Positions 25,934-34,687 of a stretch of DNA of 54,839 nucleotides are shown here, piece by piece. Position 1 is the stretch's first letter; the number at the start of each line of letters is the position of its first letter. The notes under the pieces were generated by a model, which saw only the letters and a list, made by a program, of their open reading frames with translations, was not told where the DNA came from and ran no database searches. A program made the translations under genes and the position numbers. The DNA comes from Roseomonas sp. (GTDB taxonomy: Bacteria > Pseudomonadota > Alphaproteobacteria > Acetobacterales > Acetobacteraceae), in NCBI GenBank assembly GCA_020249865.1, contig JADCEV010000030.1, positions 1 to 54,839 of the forward strand, written 5' to 3'.

Positions 25934-27547
25934 ATGGCGGAATATGACTACATCATCATCGGCGCCGGTTCAGCCGGCGCGGTGGTGGCCAATCGCCTTT
26001 CCGCCGATCCGCGCAACAAGGTGCTGCTGCTGGAAGCGGGCCCGGCCAGCTATCGCTGGACGCGCATTCCCGTCGGCTATGCGCGCATGATCAATAATCC
26101 TGCGGTGAATTGGCTCTACACATCCGAACCGGAAGCTACCACTAATGGTCGGCGCCTGCCGGTGCCGCGCGGGCGCATTCTGGGCGGGTCGAGTGCGATC
26201 AATGGCCTCGCTTTCGTGCGCGGCCAGGCGCAGGATTTCGATACCTGGGCGCAAATGGGCAATCGCGGCTGGAGCTACGCGGATGTGCTGCCCTTCTTCA
26301 AGCGGATCGAGTGCTATCAGGGCGATGGTGATGCCACCTATCGCGGCAAGGATGGCCCGCTGCGCGTCACCAATCCCGAACCGCGTGAGGCGATTTTTCA
26401 GGCGCTGATCAAGGCCGCCGGTGAAGTCGGCATTCGTCACAACCCGGATTACAATGGCGCGCGCCAGGATGGCATTGCCATGAGCCAGGCGAGCATCTCA
26501 GGCGGCCGGCGCATGAGCACGGCTGCTTGTTACCTGGACCCGATCCGTGGCCGCGCCAATCTGCATATCGAAACCGAGGCGCTGGCAGAGAGGCTGATTT
26601 TCCAAGGCCGGCGCTGCATTGGCGTACGCTACCGCAAGGGCGACCAGGCGCAGGAAGCGCGCGCGGGGCGAGAGGTCATCATCAGCGGCGGTGCAATCAA
26701 TTCGCCGCAATTGCTGGAACTGTCAGGGATTGGTCAGCCGGAACGCTTGCAGGCGCTTGGCATTGAAACACTGCATGCGCTGCCCGGCGTTGGTGAGAAT
26801 CTGCGCGACCATTACGCACCGCGCACACGCTGGGCCGTGGGTGCCAAGGGCTATACGCTGAATGATCGCGGGCGCGGGCTTGGCCTGGTGGGGCAGGCTT
26901 TGCGCTATGCCCTGACCGGCCAGGGCATATTGGGTTCGGTGGCAGCCCCGATCCGCGCCTTTGTATTCTCCCGCGAAGGGCTGGAAGCGCCTGATCTTTT
27001 GCTGGGCTGGGTGCCGGCCTTCACCGAACCAGGGCGGAATGGTCCGCGCATTGCCGCGCAATCGGGCATGACCTGCTACGCCCATGTCATGCGGCCTGAA
27101 AGCAAGGGGCATATCCACATCACCTCTGCCGATCCCAAGGCGCCGCCCGCGATCCATTTCAATTTCCTCTCGGCACCCGTGGATGCGGCGCTCACGGTGC
27201 GCGCGATCCAAATTGCGCGATCCATCATGTATGCCCCGGCCATGGCGCCCCTGCGCTTGACCGAATTGGCCCCCGGACCGGCGCGGCAAAGCGATTCGGA
27301 GATCATCGAATGGGTGAAGCAGGTGGGCGAGACCACCTATCACCCCGTTGGCACCTGCAAAATGGGCAGCGACCCGATGGCGGTTGTGGATGCCGCGCTT
27401 CGTGTGCATGGCATTGGCGGGCTGCGCATCGCGGATGCTTCCATCATGCCGGCGCTGACTTCCGGCAATACCAATGTGCCCTGCATCATGATTGGTGAAA
27501 AAGCCGCCGACATGGTGCTGAACGATGCAAGGGCGATGGCAGCATGA
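25934..27547 (+). CDS. GMC-family FAD oxidoreductase (choline dehydrogenase-like)
   Basis: A 537-residue protein. The N-terminal FAD-binding motif DYIIIGAGSAGAVVANRL and LLLEAGP are followed by the GMC signature region PVPRGRILGGSSAINGL. The C-terminal GMC domain has the catalytic pair H470 (YHPVGTCKMG) and N514 (SGNTNVPCIMIGEKAADM), 44 residues apart as in choline oxidase. It oxidises an alcohol group and passes electrons to an acceptor. The substrate cannot be named from sequence. GGGGAAGG precedes the start. Its stop overlaps a tiny downstream frame, and an Fe-S protein pair follows on the same strand. Confidence 0.93.
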   Translation: MAEYDYIIIGAGSAGAVVANRLSADPRNKVLLLEAGPASYRWTRIPVGYARMINNPAVNWLYTSEPEATTNGRRLPVPRGRILGGSSAINGLAFVRGQAQDFDTWAQMGNRGWSYADVLPFFKRIECYQGDGDATYRGKDGPLRVTNPEPREAIFQALIKAAGEVGIRHNPDYNGARQDGIAMSQASISGGRRMSTAACYLDPIRGRANLHIETEALAERLIFQGRRCIGVRYRKGDQAQEARAGREVIISGGAINSPQLLELSGIGQPERLQALGIETLHALPGVGENLRDHYAPRTRWAVGAKGYTLNDRGRGLGLVGQALRYALTGQGILGSVAAPIRAFVFSREGLEAPDLLLGWVPAFTEPGRNGPRIAAQSGMTCYAHVMRPESKGHIHITSADPKAPPAIHFNFLSAPVDAALTVRAIQIARSIMYAPAMAPLRLTELAPGPARQSDSEIIEWVKQVGETTYHPVGTCKMGSDPMAVVDAALRVHGIGGLRIADASIMPALTSGNTNVPCIMIGEKAADMVLNDARAMAA

Positions 27548-27690
27548 CATCGGATGAGGCAATAGCGGTGCAAAAGCCGGTGTATGGCGTGGCGGCGATT
27601 GATGCAGACCCGCTTGGCATCAAGCGTTACGCCTGTCGGCGTGCTGAAGAAGGTCTCTCTGCTCGATACCACCGAGAAGCCAAAGCATGA
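27544..27690 (+). CDS. Possible 48-residue coupled microprotein or gene remnant
   Basis: An ATG at 27544 overlaps the GMC stop (ATGA) and opens a 48-codon frame that ends 22 bases before the Fe-S protein start. The product would be soluble, with mixed charge and two basic clusters, and has no recognised motif. The coupling and the otherwise empty space favour translation, but a decayed 5' segment of the next gene is equally possible. Confidence 0.3.
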   Translation: MTSDEAIAVQKPVYGVAAIDADPLGIKRYACRRAEEGLSARYHREAKA

Positions 27691-27712
27691 TCGCAGATGG
27701 AGACAACCACGC

Positions 27713-28120
27713 ATGAGCCTCGCCGCGCGCATCGCAACCGAAGGTGCCCGCATGGCGGAAGCCTGCACCGCCTGCGGCGCTTGCGTGCAAGCCTGCCCAA
27801 TGACTCGCTTTGCCGCAGGGGTTGCGGAAGCCGATCCGGCCGAGGTTGCAACCGGGATGCGCGCCTTGCTGCGCGGTAAAGAAACATCGCCCCTTGCACT
27901 CGCCTGGATTGGCGCCTGTACGCGAAGTGCCGCTTGCAACAGCGCCTGTCCCGAAAAGCTGGATGTCGCGCTGATGATGCGCTTCGCCGGCATGCGCGCC
28001 CGCGGCGCCTTGGATGGCGTGCCGCTGGTGCCGGTGAAGACCGATAGCGGCTGGTCCGCACGCGTAAAGGGCTTTGCGCGGCTTGGCCTGACGGAACAGG
28101 AGCAAGCGGAATGGCTGTAA
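27713..28120 (+). CDS. 4Fe-4S ferredoxin-type protein (HdrC/GlpC-like)
   Basis: A 135-residue protein with two cysteine clusters, CTACGACVQACP (about 19-30) and CTRSAACNSACPEKL (about 65-79), spaced as in the two-cluster ferredoxin domain of HdrC, GlpC and GlcF. It would carry electrons between a flavoenzyme and a second redox protein. The start at 27713 has GGAG upstream; longer in-frame versions lack this. It overlaps the following CCG-domain gene by 10 bases, a typical HdrC-HdrB style pair. Confidence 0.85.
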   Translation: MSLAARIATEGARMAEACTACGACVQACPMTRFAAGVAEADPAEVATGMRALLRGKETSPLALAWIGACTRSAACNSACPEKLDVALMMRFAGMRARGALDGVPLVPVKTDSGWSARVKGFARLGLTEQEQAEWL

Positions 28121-28968
28121 CGCGCAACCCCTTGCCCGCAGAGCGCGCGGTATTCTGGTATGGCTGCAATCTGCTGCGCCATGGCGATATGTTGCGCCTG
28201 ACCGCACGCTTCCTGGAAGCCGTTGGCGTGGATGCGGCACCACGCGGCGGGCCTTCGCATTGCTGCGGTTCAACCACGGAACATAATGCGCGCATCACGG
28301 AAGGCATGGGCCGGCGCACCGTTGCGGCCTTTAATGCGACCGGGCGCGATAGGGTGATCACCTGGTGCCCTTCCTGCCACATGAACATGGCTGATCTGAT
28401 GGCGCCGGAAACACCGGCCCAGTTCGAAACGGCGCATGTGACAGAGGTTCTCTGGGAACGCCGCACTGCCTTGCAGAAACTGCTTGTGCGCCCAGTGCCG
28501 GTGCGGGTTTTGCTGCATCGCCATGCCGGGTTTCAGCCGCGCGTGGCGGTGAATGATCTGGTCCCCGGTTTGTTGCGCCTGATCCCTGGGCTGGAGTTGA
28601 AGCAGGAAGATGAAGCACTGCCCGGCCATATGTGTTCCTCATTGGCCGCCGTGCCCGGTGCCTTGGCCGCGGCGCAGGAGGCAAATCTGGCAGCCATGGC
28701 GCGGCATGGGGCGGATACGCTCTGCACCATTTTCCATTCCTGCCATCGGGAAGCCGTGGCGCTGGAACGTGGCCGAGACATCAGCGTCATGAACTGGGTG
28801 CATCTGCTGGCGCGATCCGCGGGCTGGGAATTTCGTGACGACTACAAGCATCTGCGCAATGCGGAAGACTCACGCGCCGCCTTGGATGACGGCGCCCTGG
28901 AACGCGTGGGTGCGGATGTCTTCACGCAATTGCTGGAACCGGAATTGCGCCGCAAGCCGGCGGTTTAG
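28111..28968 (+). CDS. CCG-domain (HdrB/LldE-like) heterodisulfide reductase-type protein
   Basis: A 285-residue protein. The first cysteine-rich CCG motif is complete: YGC near 19, HCCGSTTEHN near 52, and CPSCHMN near 87. The second copy is degenerate: it keeps MCSS near 173 and HSC near 211 but lacks the CC-G pair. CCG domains hold a non-cubane or conventional Fe-S cluster and accept electrons in HdrB, GlpC, GlcF and LldE. With the adjacent Fe-S protein it probably forms an electron acceptor for the upstream flavoenzymes. The start overlaps the previous gene by 10 bases; phnN begins 3 bases after its stop. Confidence 0.82.
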   Translation: MAVTRNPLPAERAVFWYGCNLLRHGDMLRLTARFLEAVGVDAAPRGGPSHCCGSTTEHNARITEGMGRRTVAAFNATGRDRVITWCPSCHMNMADLMAPETPAQFETAHVTEVLWERRTALQKLLVRPVPVRVLLHRHAGFQPRVAVNDLVPGLLRLIPGLELKQEDEALPGHMCSSLAAVPGALAAAQEANLAAMARHGADTLCTIFHSCHREAVALERGRDISVMNWVHLLARSAGWEFRDDYKHLRNAEDSRAALDDGALERVGADVFTQLLEPELRRKPAV

Positions 28969-28971
28969 ATA

Positions 28972-29523
28972 ATGCTGATTGCCGTAGTGGGACCTTCCGG
29001 CGCGGGCAAGGATACGCTGATGGCTGGCGCGCGCTTGGCGCTGGTACAGGATGCCCGCTTTCGCTTCGTGCGCCGCGCCATCACCCGCCCCGCCGAGGCC
29101 GGTGGTGAGGATCATCAGGCGTTGACCGAAGCTGATTTCATTACTCGGCGCGATGCCGGTGGCTTCGCGTTGAACTGGCAAGCGCATGGGCTGCATTATG
29201 GCATTCCGCGCGACATTGAAGCGGATATGGCGGCACGGCGAGTGGTGATCGCCAATCTTTCCCGTGCGGTGCTGCCGGAAGCCAATGCGCGGTATCACCT
29301 GCGCGTCCTGAACATTTCTGCACCAATCGAGATTCTGTCGGCGCGCCTTGCCGCGCGGGGCCGCGAAACAGCCACCGATATCGCCGCGCGCTTGGCGCGT
29401 GAGGTCGTATTACCGGATGGGCTGGATATTGAGCGTGTGATGAATGATGCCGATGTGACAGAAGGTGTCGCGCGCGTGCTGGCCGCGCTCAACCGCGCAG
29501 CGTCAGACGCTCAAGGATTGTGA
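28972..29523 (+). CDS. phnN: Ribose 1,5-bisphosphate phosphokinase
   Basis: A 183-residue guanylate-kinase-fold protein with P-loop GPSGAGKD (7-14), then RRAITRPAEAGGEDH, the family's substrate loop. PhnN makes PRPP from ribose 1,5-bisphosphate, the last step that returns the C-P lyase product to nucleotide metabolism. It is on the plus strand and converges on the minus-strand phn operon; its last 35 bases overlap the end of the 2H-phosphoesterase gene. It follows the CCG protein gene by 3 bases, so it may be transcribed with the redox genes rather than with phnG-M. Confidence 0.93.
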   Translation: MLIAVVGPSGAGKDTLMAGARLALVQDARFRFVRRAITRPAEAGGEDHQALTEADFITRRDAGGFALNWQAHGLHYGIPRDIEADMAARRVVIANLSRAVLPEANARYHLRVLNISAPIEILSARLAARGRETATDIAARLAREVVLPDGLDIERVMNDADVTEGVARVLAALNRAASDAQGL

Positions 29524-30169
29524 AGGGTGCGCCCGGCGCGGCTTGCGCAAAAACACAGATATCAGCAACGCTGCGGGCCAAGCCCGGCGCATCGCCCAGC
29601 GCTTCCGTCACCGCTGGCAGGATGATAGCTTTTTCATCCGGCGTCAGGCGCCGCGTCAACGTCATGTGAAAGCGCCATTCGGCGAAGACGTAAGGGTAGC
29701 CCCAGGCTGCCAGGTATTCGCGCTGACGCGGGCTGAGAGTTTCCGGCTTGCGGCGCGCAATCTCAGCCTCGGTCGGGGGCGCGCGATGCGCATCAAGCGC
29801 AGTAACAGCGCCATCGGCGACGGCTTGCAAGGCAGGGCAGGGTGTGGCCTCGCGCAGTGCCAGAAAGCCATCAAGATCGGTAATGTGCAGCGGCGGCAGG
29901 GCGAAGGCCGCAGTGCGTGCTGCGAAATCCCGCGCGGCTTCCAAGGCTGCCGGCACATCACCTTGCAGGCGAAACGGCGGCTTCAGCGTGGCGTGAAAGC
30001 CATAACCACGCGCATCGGCGGTGATTTCTGCGATATCAATGCCAGCAACGGTTTTTTGCGGCAGCGCTGCCCCAGTGACCGCATCGCGCCCCAACCAGGC
30101 TGAGGCGCATTGATGCAAGGGATCATGCGCCTCAGGTGCGTAGTAAAGCGCAATGCGGAAGGGCGTCAC
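29489..30169 (-). CDS. Phosphonate-operon 2H phosphoesterase (DUF1045)
   Basis: A 226-residue protein of the DUF1045 family found in C-P lyase operons. Both catalytic H-x-T motifs of the 2H phosphoesterase fold are present: HATLKPP in the N-terminal half and HMTLTRR in the C-terminal half. Members likely act on cyclic phosphates; processing of ribose 1,2-cyclic phosphate 5-phosphate (a PhnP-like step) is a reasonable guess, because no phnP is seen here. The GTG start at 30169 overlaps the phnM stop (GTGA), placing it last in the phnG-M operon. An upstream ATG at 30193 would extend into phnM. Confidence 0.85.
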   Translation of the reverse strand: MTPFRIALYYAPEAHDPLHQCASAWLGRDAVTGAALPQKTVAGIDIAEITADARGYGFHATLKPPFRLQGDVPAALEAARDFAARTAAFALPPLHITDLDGFLALREATPCPALQAVADGAVTALDAHRAPPTEAEIARRKPETLSPRQREYLAAWGYPYVFAEWRFHMTLTRRLTPDEKAIILPAVTEALGDAPGLARSVADICVFAQAAPGAPFTILERLTLRG

Positions 30170-31308
30170 GCAATCCGTTCCCCCGCGCGCCAAACCCCGC
30201 GCACCAGCGGCATATCGCCAAGGCTGCGCACGCGAACCAGATCCGCCTTAAGGCCAGGCGCGAGCCGCCCACGATCAGCAAGCCTTGCCATACGCGCAGG
30301 CGTATCCGTCACCATGGCAATCGCTTGCGGTAGGGTGATCCCCCCCGCCTCCACCGCGCGCCAGGCGGCTTCCAGCATGGAAGCGGGCACGTAGTCTGAC
30401 GCGAAAGCATGTGCCAAGCCTTCGCGCACCAGATCAGCCGCGGCGACATTGCCGGAATGGCTGCCGCCCCGCACAATATTGGGCGCGCCGGCAATCACCT
30501 CAACGCGCAAATCCCGCGCGGCGCGGGCAGCTTCCATGGTGACGGGAAATTCCGAAATCGTGATGCCATCAGCAAGGTTGCGCGCCATTTCGGTGGGCGT
30601 GTCGTCGTCATGAGACGCAAGCGGAAGGTTGCGATGGCGAATCCGGTCCAGCAGCCAAGCGCGCTGCTTTTCCCGCAGCTCCGCACGCTGCGCAAGCAAG
30701 CTGTCAATCCGCGCCTGCACCTGCGCATCACTCCACTGCGTCTGGCGCTTGCGCATGGCGGCGTAGCGCGGAATGTCCCGGTATTGTCCAACGCCCGGCG
30801 AGTGATCCATCAGGCTGACCATCACCACGCGCGGATGATCCGCGACCGGGTCAAGCGCCGGCGGCATGTCACGCGCGGGCAATTCGCAGCGCAGATGCAG
30901 GAAATGCTCGCCCTTCAGCGCGCCAAGATCAGCAAGTTCATCCAGATCACGCACACCATCCAGAAAAGTCTGGCCGCGTTCCGTATCAAAGCCAAGATCA
31001 CCCAGGCAAAGCGCATCCAGAATGGTGGTGACGCCAGCCGCGACACATTGCGCATCATGCGCAATCATGGCGGAACGCGACGGCCACCGCGCATTGGCGC
31101 GCGGCAGCACCTGGCGTTCCAGATTATCGGTATGCACATCAACAATGCCGGGGATCAGATGATCCCCTTCCAGATCAAGCGCGCCTGGTGCCTGGCTGCG
31201 GCCAGATTGGATATCGGCAATCAGCCCATCGCGCAGCACCAGCGTGCCATCCAGCACCGCATCGGGCAGGACAACCCTGGCATTGGTCAGAATAATCTCA
31301 GCGCTCAT
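30166..31308 (-). CDS. phnM: Alpha-D-ribose 1-methylphosphonate 5-triphosphate diphosphatase
   Basis: A 380-residue amidohydrolase-fold protein. Metal-site segments visible are DVHTDNLERQ near the N-terminus, SLMDHSPGVGQY, SHDDDTPTE, and the ASDYVPASML region with the late catalytic aspartate. It releases pyrophosphate from the triphosphate made by PhnGHIL to give the substrate of PhnJ. It overlaps phnL by 4 bases upstream and the phosphoesterase gene by 4 bases downstream. A second, more distant PhnM-type gene lies at 36540-37679. Confidence 0.95.
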   Translation of the reverse strand: MSAEIILTNARVVLPDAVLDGTLVLRDGLIADIQSGRSQAPGALDLEGDHLIPGIVDVHTDNLERQVLPRANARWPSRSAMIAHDAQCVAAGVTTILDALCLGDLGFDTERGQTFLDGVRDLDELADLGALKGEHFLHLRCELPARDMPPALDPVADHPRVVMVSLMDHSPGVGQYRDIPRYAAMRKRQTQWSDAQVQARIDSLLAQRAELREKQRAWLLDRIRHRNLPLASHDDDTPTEMARNLADGITISEFPVTMEAARAARDLRVEVIAGAPNIVRGGSHSGNVAAADLVREGLAHAFASDYVPASMLEAAWRAVEAGGITLPQAIAMVTDTPARMARLADRGRLAPGLKADLVRVRSLGDMPLVRGVWRAGERIA

Positions 31309-32003
31309 GCGGCATCCTGCATGGGTTCAACGGTGAAAACACGATCCGCCACGGCTTCGCGCACTTCGGCATCGTGGAAAATACCGACAATGGCAGTGCC
31401 GGCCTGTTTCGCCTCATGGATCAGGCCGATCACGATAGCGCGATTGGCGGCATCAAGGCTGGCGGTGGGTTCATCCAGCAGCAGCACCGGATAGCGCGGC
31501 CCAAACCCGCGCGCGACGTTGACGCGCTGCTGTTCGCCCCCCGAAAACGTCGCCGGCGGCAGGCCGTGCAAGCGTTCTGGCAGGTTCAAGCGATCAAGCA
31601 GTGCGGAGGCACGGGAAAGCGCATCACTTGGCCTCATGCCGCGCGCGACCATGGGTTCGGCGACAATATCGCGCGTGCTGACGCGCGGGATGACACGCAG
31701 AAATTGGGATACATAGCCAATACTCTCCCGCCGCGCTTCGATCACCGCGCGCGGATCAGCGCTGGCAAGGTCAAGCTCTGCCCCGCGATGCGCAAGCCAT
31801 ATCCGCCCCACGCCCGCGCCGTAATTGCCGTAAAGGCAGCGCATGAGCGTGGATTTACCCGCGCCTGATGGACCGGAAAGCGCGACACATTCGCCGGCCC
31901 GCACCGCAAGATCAACGCCAGCAAGCACAGGAATGCGCGTACCACCCTGCAGATGCAGCGTGAAGCTTTTGCCCAAGCCTTCAGTACGCAGAAGAATGCT
32001 CAT
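31305..32003 (-). CDS. phnL: C-P lyase ABC-type ATPase PhnL
   Basis: A 232-residue protein with Walker A GPSGAGKST, signature FSGGEQQRVNVARGF, Walker B VLLLDEPTASLD and switch GIFHD. The ending and the YGNYGAGVGRIW segment are typical of PhnL. PhnL works with PhnG, PhnH and PhnI to displace adenine of ATP by a phosphonate. It is not a transporter, despite its ABC fold. It has 4-base overlaps with phnK and phnM. Confidence 0.95.
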   Translation of the reverse strand: MSILLRTEGLGKSFTLHLQGGTRIPVLAGVDLAVRAGECVALSGPSGAGKSTLMRCLYGNYGAGVGRIWLAHRGAELDLASADPRAVIEARRESIGYVSQFLRVIPRVSTRDIVAEPMVARGMRPSDALSRASALLDRLNLPERLHGLPPATFSGGEQQRVNVARGFGPRYPVLLLDEPTASLDAANRAIVIGLIHEAKQAGTAIVGIFHDAEVREAVADRVFTVEPMQDAA

Positions 32004-32755
32004 GCCGCCAGCACCGATGATACCAGAAGCTGCGTATAAGGATGCTGCGGATCATCCAGCACACGATCCGTGAGGCCCTGTTCCACCACCTGCCCGCGCC
32101 GCATCACCAAAATCCGATCTGCCAGCAAGCGCGCGGCGGCGATATCATGCGTCACGATCAGCACGGAAAGCCCCAATTCGCGCACCAGCGCGCGGATCAA
32201 ATCCAAGAGTCGCGCCTGGACCGAAACATCCAAGCCACCGGTTGGTTCATCCATGAACACCAGCTTCGGGCGCGTGACCAGGGTGCGTGCGATTTGCAGG
32301 CGCTGCTGCATGCCGCCTGAAAAATGCCGGGGCAGATCATCAATCCGCGCCGCATCAATTTCCACACGTTGCAGCCAAGCCTTAGCCTCATCGCGGATAT
32401 TGCCGTAATGCCGCGCGCCAAGTGCCATCAGCCTTTCGCCGACATTCCCACCGGCAGAAACACCCATACGCAGCCCATCGCGTGGGTTCTGGTGCACAAA
32501 GCCCCAATCGCTTCGCATCAAGCGGCGCTGTTCCGCTTCCGTCATGCCAAGCACATCACGGCCAAGGTAATGCACGGCGCCGGCATCAGGCACCATTTGG
32601 CCGGCCAGCACACGCAGCAAGGTGGTCTTGCCCGAACCGCTTTCACCGACAATGGCGACAACTTCTCCAGCCGTGACATCAAGTGCCACATCATCCAGCG
32701 CGGCGATGGCACCGAATTTCAAGTGTAGCCCTTGGGCCTTCAGGAGCAAATTCAT
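32000..32755 (-). CDS. phnK: C-P lyase ABC-type ATPase PhnK
   Basis: A 251-residue protein with Walker A GESGSGKTT, signature FSGGMQQRLQIARTL, Walker B LVFMDEPTGGLDVSVQ and switch IVTHD. It resembles oligopeptide-type ABC ATPases but belongs to PhnK by context and by the DWGFVHQNPRDGLRM Q-loop. PhnK binds the PhnGHIJ core next to PhnJ and is needed for phosphonate use in vivo. It has 4-base overlaps on both sides. Confidence 0.95.
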   Translation of the reverse strand: MNLLLKAQGLHLKFGAIAALDDVALDVTAGEVVAIVGESGSGKTTLLRVLAGQMVPDAGAVHYLGRDVLGMTEAEQRRLMRSDWGFVHQNPRDGLRMGVSAGGNVGERLMALGARHYGNIRDEAKAWLQRVEIDAARIDDLPRHFSGGMQQRLQIARTLVTRPKLVFMDEPTGGLDVSVQARLLDLIRALVRELGLSVLIVTHDIAAARLLADRILVMRRGQVVEQGLTDRVLDDPQHPYTQLLVSSVLAA

Positions 32756-33603
32756 TCGGCAGCCGCCTTTGGCACTGGCTGCCGTTCCTGGCAGTAATCC
32801 GTATCGGAACAGATGAAGGCGCGCCCGCCCGCATCATCTGTCACCAACTCATCCAAATAGCTGGTCTTGCTGCCACAAATCGCGCAGGCATGCGGCGCGC
32901 GGATGGGGCGGAAGGGGTGATCTTCGAAATCGAGGCTCCGCACCGGCGTATAGGGCGGCACGGCATAGATGCGCTTTTCCCGCCCCGCGCCAAAAAGCTG
33001 CAAGGCGGCCATATGGTGCATTTTCGGATTGTCAAAGGCCGGGATGGGCGATGGCGACATCAAATAGCGTTCATTCACCATCACCGGATAATCATAGGCT
33101 TTCGCAATATGGCCAAGCCGCGCGATATCCTCATAAAGCCGTACATGCATCAGCCCGTAATCTGCCAGCGCATGCAGTCGCCGCGTTTCTGCCCGGCGTG
33201 GTTCCAGCTTGAACAGCGGTTCCGGTTGCGGCACCTGATAGACCAGGATCTGGTTTTCAGTCAGCGGCTTTTCCGGAATGCGATGGCGTGTCTGGATGAT
33301 GGTTGCCTCACCCGTCGCTTCAGTGGTCGCAATGTCGGCCACGCGCGTGAAAAAGCGACGGATGGAAACGGCATTGGTCGTATCATCGGCGCCCTGGTCA
33401 ATCACCTTCAGCACGTCCTGGGGCCCGAGGATGGATGCCGTGACCTGAATACCGCCCGTCCCCCAACCATAGGGCAGCGGCATTTCACGCGCGCCAAAGG
33501 GAATTTGGTGGCCCGGAATGGCCACTGCTTTCAGGATGGCGCGGCGGATCATGCGCTTTGTCGCCTCATCCAGATAGGCGAAATTATAGCCGGCTTCGGT
33601 CAT
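32752..33603 (-). CDS. phnJ: Radical-SAM C-P lyase PhnJ
   Basis: A 283-residue protein. The four conserved cysteines are C240, C243 (CAICG), C265 and C271 (CSDTDYC), the same pattern as C241/C244/C266/C272 of the E. coli enzyme. Three hold the 4Fe-4S cluster that cleaves S-adenosylmethionine; the other is the catalytic thiyl residue. The enzyme breaks the carbon-phosphorus bond of ribose 1-alkylphosphonate 5-phosphate, releasing the alkane. The sequence begins YNFAYLDEATKRMIRRAILK, as in the family. It has 4-base overlaps with phnI and phnK. Confidence 0.97.
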   Translation of the reverse strand: MTEAGYNFAYLDEATKRMIRRAILKAVAIPGHQIPFGAREMPLPYGWGTGGIQVTASILGPQDVLKVIDQGADDTTNAVSIRRFFTRVADIATTEATGEATIIQTRHRIPEKPLTENQILVYQVPQPEPLFKLEPRRAETRRLHALADYGLMHVRLYEDIARLGHIAKAYDYPVMVNERYLMSPSPIPAFDNPKMHHMAALQLFGAGREKRIYAVPPYTPVRSLDFEDHPFRPIRAPHACAICGSKTSYLDELVTDDAGGRAFICSDTDYCQERQPVPKAAAE

Positions 33604-34685
33604 TCCGCGGCCTCCTGCCGCTCGGCCTCGGCGGCGCGGCGAATGGTGCGCAGATTTTCAAGCTCGCTCTGGAAATCCACGTAGTGCGGCAGCTTCAGAT
33701 GCTCCACAAAGCCGGTCGCTTCGATATTGTCTGAATGATAAAGAACGAATTCTTCCTGCTGCGCCGGGGCATCCGCATCTTCGCCCAATTCGCGTGCGCG
33801 CAAGCCCCGATCCACCAAAGCCATGGCCATGGCGCGGCGCTCCCCATGGCCGAAAACCAGGCCATAGCCGCGGGTGAATTGCGCGGGTTCCGTGCGGCTG
33901 CCCTTGAACTGATTGACCATCTGGCATTCGGTGATGCCGATATCGCCGATATCAATCGCAAAGCCCAATTCCGGCGGCGTGATTTCAACGCCGATATGGC
34001 CTACACGAATCTCGCCCACAAAGGGATGCGCATTGCCATAACCACGCTGCGTGGAATAACCAAGCGCCAACAAAAATCCCTCATCACCGCGCGCCAGGTT
34101 TTGTAGCCGCACCGGGCGCGGCGCAGGAAAGCTGAGCGGCTCACGCGTCAGATCACCAGGTTCGGCCCCCGTCGCGGCTTCACGCTGCATCAAGCCTTCA
34201 CGCGCCAGGATTTCTGTCACGCGCGGCACATCGCCCATATCCGCGTGCGCTTCCGGTGTCGCAGGTGCTTCCCGCCCTTCTGCGGCAAGCGCGAAATCAA
34301 GCAGGCGATGCGTATAATCAAAGGTCGGCCCCAGCACCTGCCCGCCCGGCAAATCCTTATAGGTGGCGCTGATCCGCCGACGCAGCCGCATGCGGCTGGT
34401 CTCAAGCGGTTGCGAGGCTCCAAAGCGCGGCAAGGTGGTACGATAGGCGCGCAGCAAAAACGCGGCTTCGATCAGATCACCCTTGGCCTGCTTGATCGCA
34501 AGCGCCGCAAGGAAGCGATCATGGCAGGATCCCTCCGCCATGACGCGATCAACGGCAAGCGCCATTTGCTGTTCAATCTGCGCGACGCTCAGTTCCGGCA
34601 GGGCGGTATCGCCACGGCGCGTTTCATCAAGCCAGGCATGGGCAGCGCTGATCGCCTTCTCGCCGCCCTTGACCGCGACATACAT
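33600..34685 (-). CDS. phnI: C-P lyase core subunit PhnI
   Basis: A 361-residue protein, near the usual length. It opens MYVAVKGGEKAISAAHAWL and carries DLTREPLSFPAPRPVRLQ and LALGYSTQRGYGNAHPFVGE, all typical of PhnI. PhnI is the nucleosidase that, with PhnG, PhnH and PhnL, transfers phosphonate to ATP. It starts two bases after the phnH stop and overlaps phnJ by 4 bases. Confidence 0.96.
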   Translation of the reverse strand: MYVAVKGGEKAISAAHAWLDETRRGDTALPELSVAQIEQQMALAVDRVMAEGSCHDRFLAALAIKQAKGDLIEAAFLLRAYRTTLPRFGASQPLETSRMRLRRRISATYKDLPGGQVLGPTFDYTHRLLDFALAAEGREAPATPEAHADMGDVPRVTEILAREGLMQREAATGAEPGDLTREPLSFPAPRPVRLQNLARGDEGFLLALGYSTQRGYGNAHPFVGEIRVGHIGVEITPPELGFAIDIGDIGITECQMVNQFKGSRTEPAQFTRGYGLVFGHGERRAMAMALVDRGLRARELGEDADAPAQQEEFVLYHSDNIEATGFVEHLKLPHYVDFQSELENLRTIRRAAEAERQEAAE

Positions 34686-34687
34686 GA

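Noticed and set aside
31305-32755. PhnK and PhnL as a phosphonate uptake transporter
   Set aside because: They have ABC ATPase folds but no permease or binding protein is adjacent, and their position and motifs match the C-P lyase accessory ATPases.
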